Of a DNA stretch of 51,209 bases, positions 50,038-51,209 are shown piece by piece. Both the position numbers and the translations under genes were made by a program. The notes beneath the pieces were generated by a model. It was not told the origin of the DNA. It saw only the letters and a program-made list of their open reading frames with translations, and did no database searches. The stretch comes from Desulfoluna sp. (GTDB lineage Bacteria > Desulfobacterota > Desulfobacteria > Desulfobacterales > Desulfolunaceae): assembly GCF_030145185.1 (NCBI RefSeq), contig NZ_JAQYWB010000044.1:1-51209 (forward strand). Reading direction: 5' to 3'. Within the stretch, counting starts at the first letter, position 1. Each line of letters starts with the position of its first letter.

Positions 50038-50157
50038 AAGCAACTTGACTCTTTATTCAAGTGGTGTGAGCGTTTTATTGTAAATAGTCCGTTCAATGCT
50101 ATTGTTTCCACTTTATTTTGTTAAGTTGCTTGACATTATTTCCGGAGTGCCTATTTT
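50038..50157. promoter_or_regulatory. divergent promoter-operator region
   Basis: AAGCAACTT (50038-50046) and AAGTTGCTT (50123-50131) are perfect inverted copies. ACTTGA and TCAAGT (50043-50062) form a second inverted repeat. For the methyltransferase, TTGACA (50130-50135) and TATTTT (50152-50157), 16 bp apart, make a promoter that overlaps the right operator copy. The left copy lies over the marR start region. Confidence 0.6.
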
Positions 50158-50179
50158 TTGGAAAATGAAAGGAGAAGAG

Positions 50180-50989
50180 ATGGAGAATCAAAAACTACGA
50201 GATATTTGGGACCAAAGAGCTGAAATTCATGCTGCCGGAAAAGAGGCCAAAGCACAGGACCCTATGTCAACATTGTATCATGACAGCTGGTGGGGCTATA
50301 TTCAGCCTCTTTTGTCCGAAATAGCCCATGGCAGGATACTGGAAGCCGGTTGCGGGACGGGGCGGTGGGCCGAGCACCTCGTTCCTATGGGATTTGATCT
50401 GGTGCTTTCGGATTTCTCCCCCAACATGCTGGCCAAGGCCCGGGCCTATGCCGAGGAAAAAGGCTTTGCTCATGGGGTCTCGTTTGAGGCATTGGATGTC
50501 TGTGACCTTCATTCCCTTGAAAGTGACAGCTTTGATATGGTCATCTCAACCGGTGAGCCCGTGTCCTTGTGCAATGATCCCGGACAGGCCATTTCAGAAT
50601 ACTGTCGGGTTGTGCGGCCTGGGGGATACGTCCTTTGCGACGCCGGAAACAGATACCGAAAAGCCTATGATAGTTTTGTCCGGTCTCCCTCAGGACGGGC
50701 TGCCCAGATCATTGAGACCGGTGACTATGAGATGGACAACAATATGACCCTTCACCTTCTGGGGCCTTCCGAATTAACCCGGATTTTTGATGATCTGAAC
50801 ATGGAACTGCTCACCTTGGCGGGCATAACGCCCATGTTTTCCTTTCCCCCGAATGAGCAGCAAAAAAAAGCCTTGGAAGATGAGGCAACATACCAGGCCA
50901 TGGTGAAAATAGGCCGGGAATATGCCCGGCGACCGGAGATCGTTGCTTTGAGCAACCGATTGATTGCCGTGGCCCGCAAGCTGGTTTGA
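50180..50989 (+). CDS. class I SAM-dependent methyltransferase
   Basis: A 269-residue cytoplasmic methyltransferase. Motif I is RILEAGCGTGRWAEHL, followed by LVLSDFSPNMLAKARAYAEE and the motif II region DSFDMVISTGEPVSLCND. CRVVRPGGYVLCDAGNRYRK comes after. The substrate is unknown; divergence from a MarR regulator suggests a detoxification or resistance role, which is inference. The ATG at 50180 follows AAAGGAGAAG; an earlier start at 50096 would overlap the promoter and is rejected. Confidence 0.87.
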   Translation: MENQKLRDIWDQRAEIHAAGKEAKAQDPMSTLYHDSWWGYIQPLLSEIAHGRILEAGCGTGRWAEHLVPMGFDLVLSDFSPNMLAKARAYAEEKGFAHGVSFEALDVCDLHSLESDSFDMVISTGEPVSLCNDPGQAISEYCRVVRPGGYVLCDAGNRYRKAYDSFVRSPSGRAAQIIETGDYEMDNNMTLHLLGPSELTRIFDDLNMELLTLAGITPMFSFPPNEQQKKALEDEATYQAMVKIGREYARRPEIVALSNRLIAVARKLV

Positions 50990-51091
50990 TCTTTCTATCT
51001 GCTGGGGGCTATGAAGATGCCTTGTGCGAATGAATCGAGAGACTGACATTCTATGTTTCCATTTCATCCTGAAAGTCATATAAAGCGCACA

Positions 51092-51208
51092 CTATTCGGT
51101 TGCCACTCCCAAGTACTTTAAGAACAGCCTATCTCTGGCCACAGATTCGGTGGACCATCGATAGTTGCCCATGACAGTCTGCACCTTTGTGGTTTCGATG
51201 CAGTCAAA
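51092..51208 (-). CDS. 3' end of an unidentified minus-strand gene (partial)
   Basis: From the right edge of the window a frame reads FDCIETTKVQTVMGNYRWST, then ESVARDRLFLKYLGVATE, before TAG. It is open to the edge and has protein-like composition. Thirty-eight residues are too few to name a family. The 100 bp between it and the methyltransferase stop shows no terminator. Confidence 0.35.
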   Translation of the reverse strand, partial: FDCIETTKVQTVMGNYRWSTESVARDRLFLKYLGVATE

Positions 51209-51209
51209 C

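Noticed and set aside
1-51209. CRISPR array, tRNA or rRNA genes
   Set aside because: No regularly spaced direct repeats with unique spacers, and no cloverleaf or rRNA signature, were seen in the intergenic regions read.

Overview
The window looks like a chromosomal segment of a Gram-negative member of the Desulfobacterota (former Deltaproteobacteria). The grounds are the lysS-lolC-lolD-bamA-skp-lpxD-lpxA-lpxI-msbA order, the use of LpxI rather than LpxH, a DHH-CBS-tRNA nucleotidyltransferase fusion, a TolB-like domain in front of the BamA POTRA repeats, and proteins ending in a CFI-box-like motif. This is inference from gene content; no 16S gene is present.

From 1 to about 35.2 kb the window is mostly conserved chromosome. 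It opens with an acyl-CoA dehydrogenase, an alpha/beta hydrolase, an exported LysM-DUF1571 protein, a small outer-membrane protein and a GAF-HD-GYP phosphodiesterase. A bidirectional terminator separates these from a minus-strand block: trpS-scpA-scpB and an Rrf2 regulator, with the DHH-CBS-nucleotidyltransferase upstream. A radical SAM protein, pilC-pilS and a structured leader before lysS follow. The envelope cluster (lolC, lolD, bamA, skp, lpxD, lpxA, lpxI, msbA) then supplies lipoprotein export, outer-membrane protein assembly, lipid A synthesis and lipid A flipping. ihfA and a small hypothetical gene lie on the minus strand. A compact operon of a histidine phosphatase, ttcA and a cereblon-like CULT-domain protein comes next. 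umuD and umuC are separated by about 2 kb holding a HAD phosphatase, an IS110 transposase remnant and palindromic repeats.

From about 35.2 to 50 kb the DNA is accessory. It begins with a decayed integron: a truncated, frameshifted integron-integrase fragment, two diverged tandem repeats of about 100 bp, then three cassette-sized ORFs separated by attC-like sites. For cassettes 2 and 3 the leading TTRRRY is exactly complementary to the cassette's own R'' box. After it come a secreted beta-helix protein, a methyltransferase, a 1460-residue M6-like protein whose first zinc-binding His is Phe, an RDD membrane protein and a large lipoprotein. A 147-bp non-coding repeat (three copies) and a related inverted-repeat element punctuate this part, and one copy abuts an rtcB 3' remnant. 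The window closes with a divergent marR/methyltransferase pair and the open 3' end of a minus-strand frame.

The points most worth a second look are the integron remnant with its tandem repeats, the bacterial CULT protein, the LysM domain nested inside DUF1571, the inactive-looking M6 protein, the two repeat families, and two junction-like RNA folds upstream of lysS.
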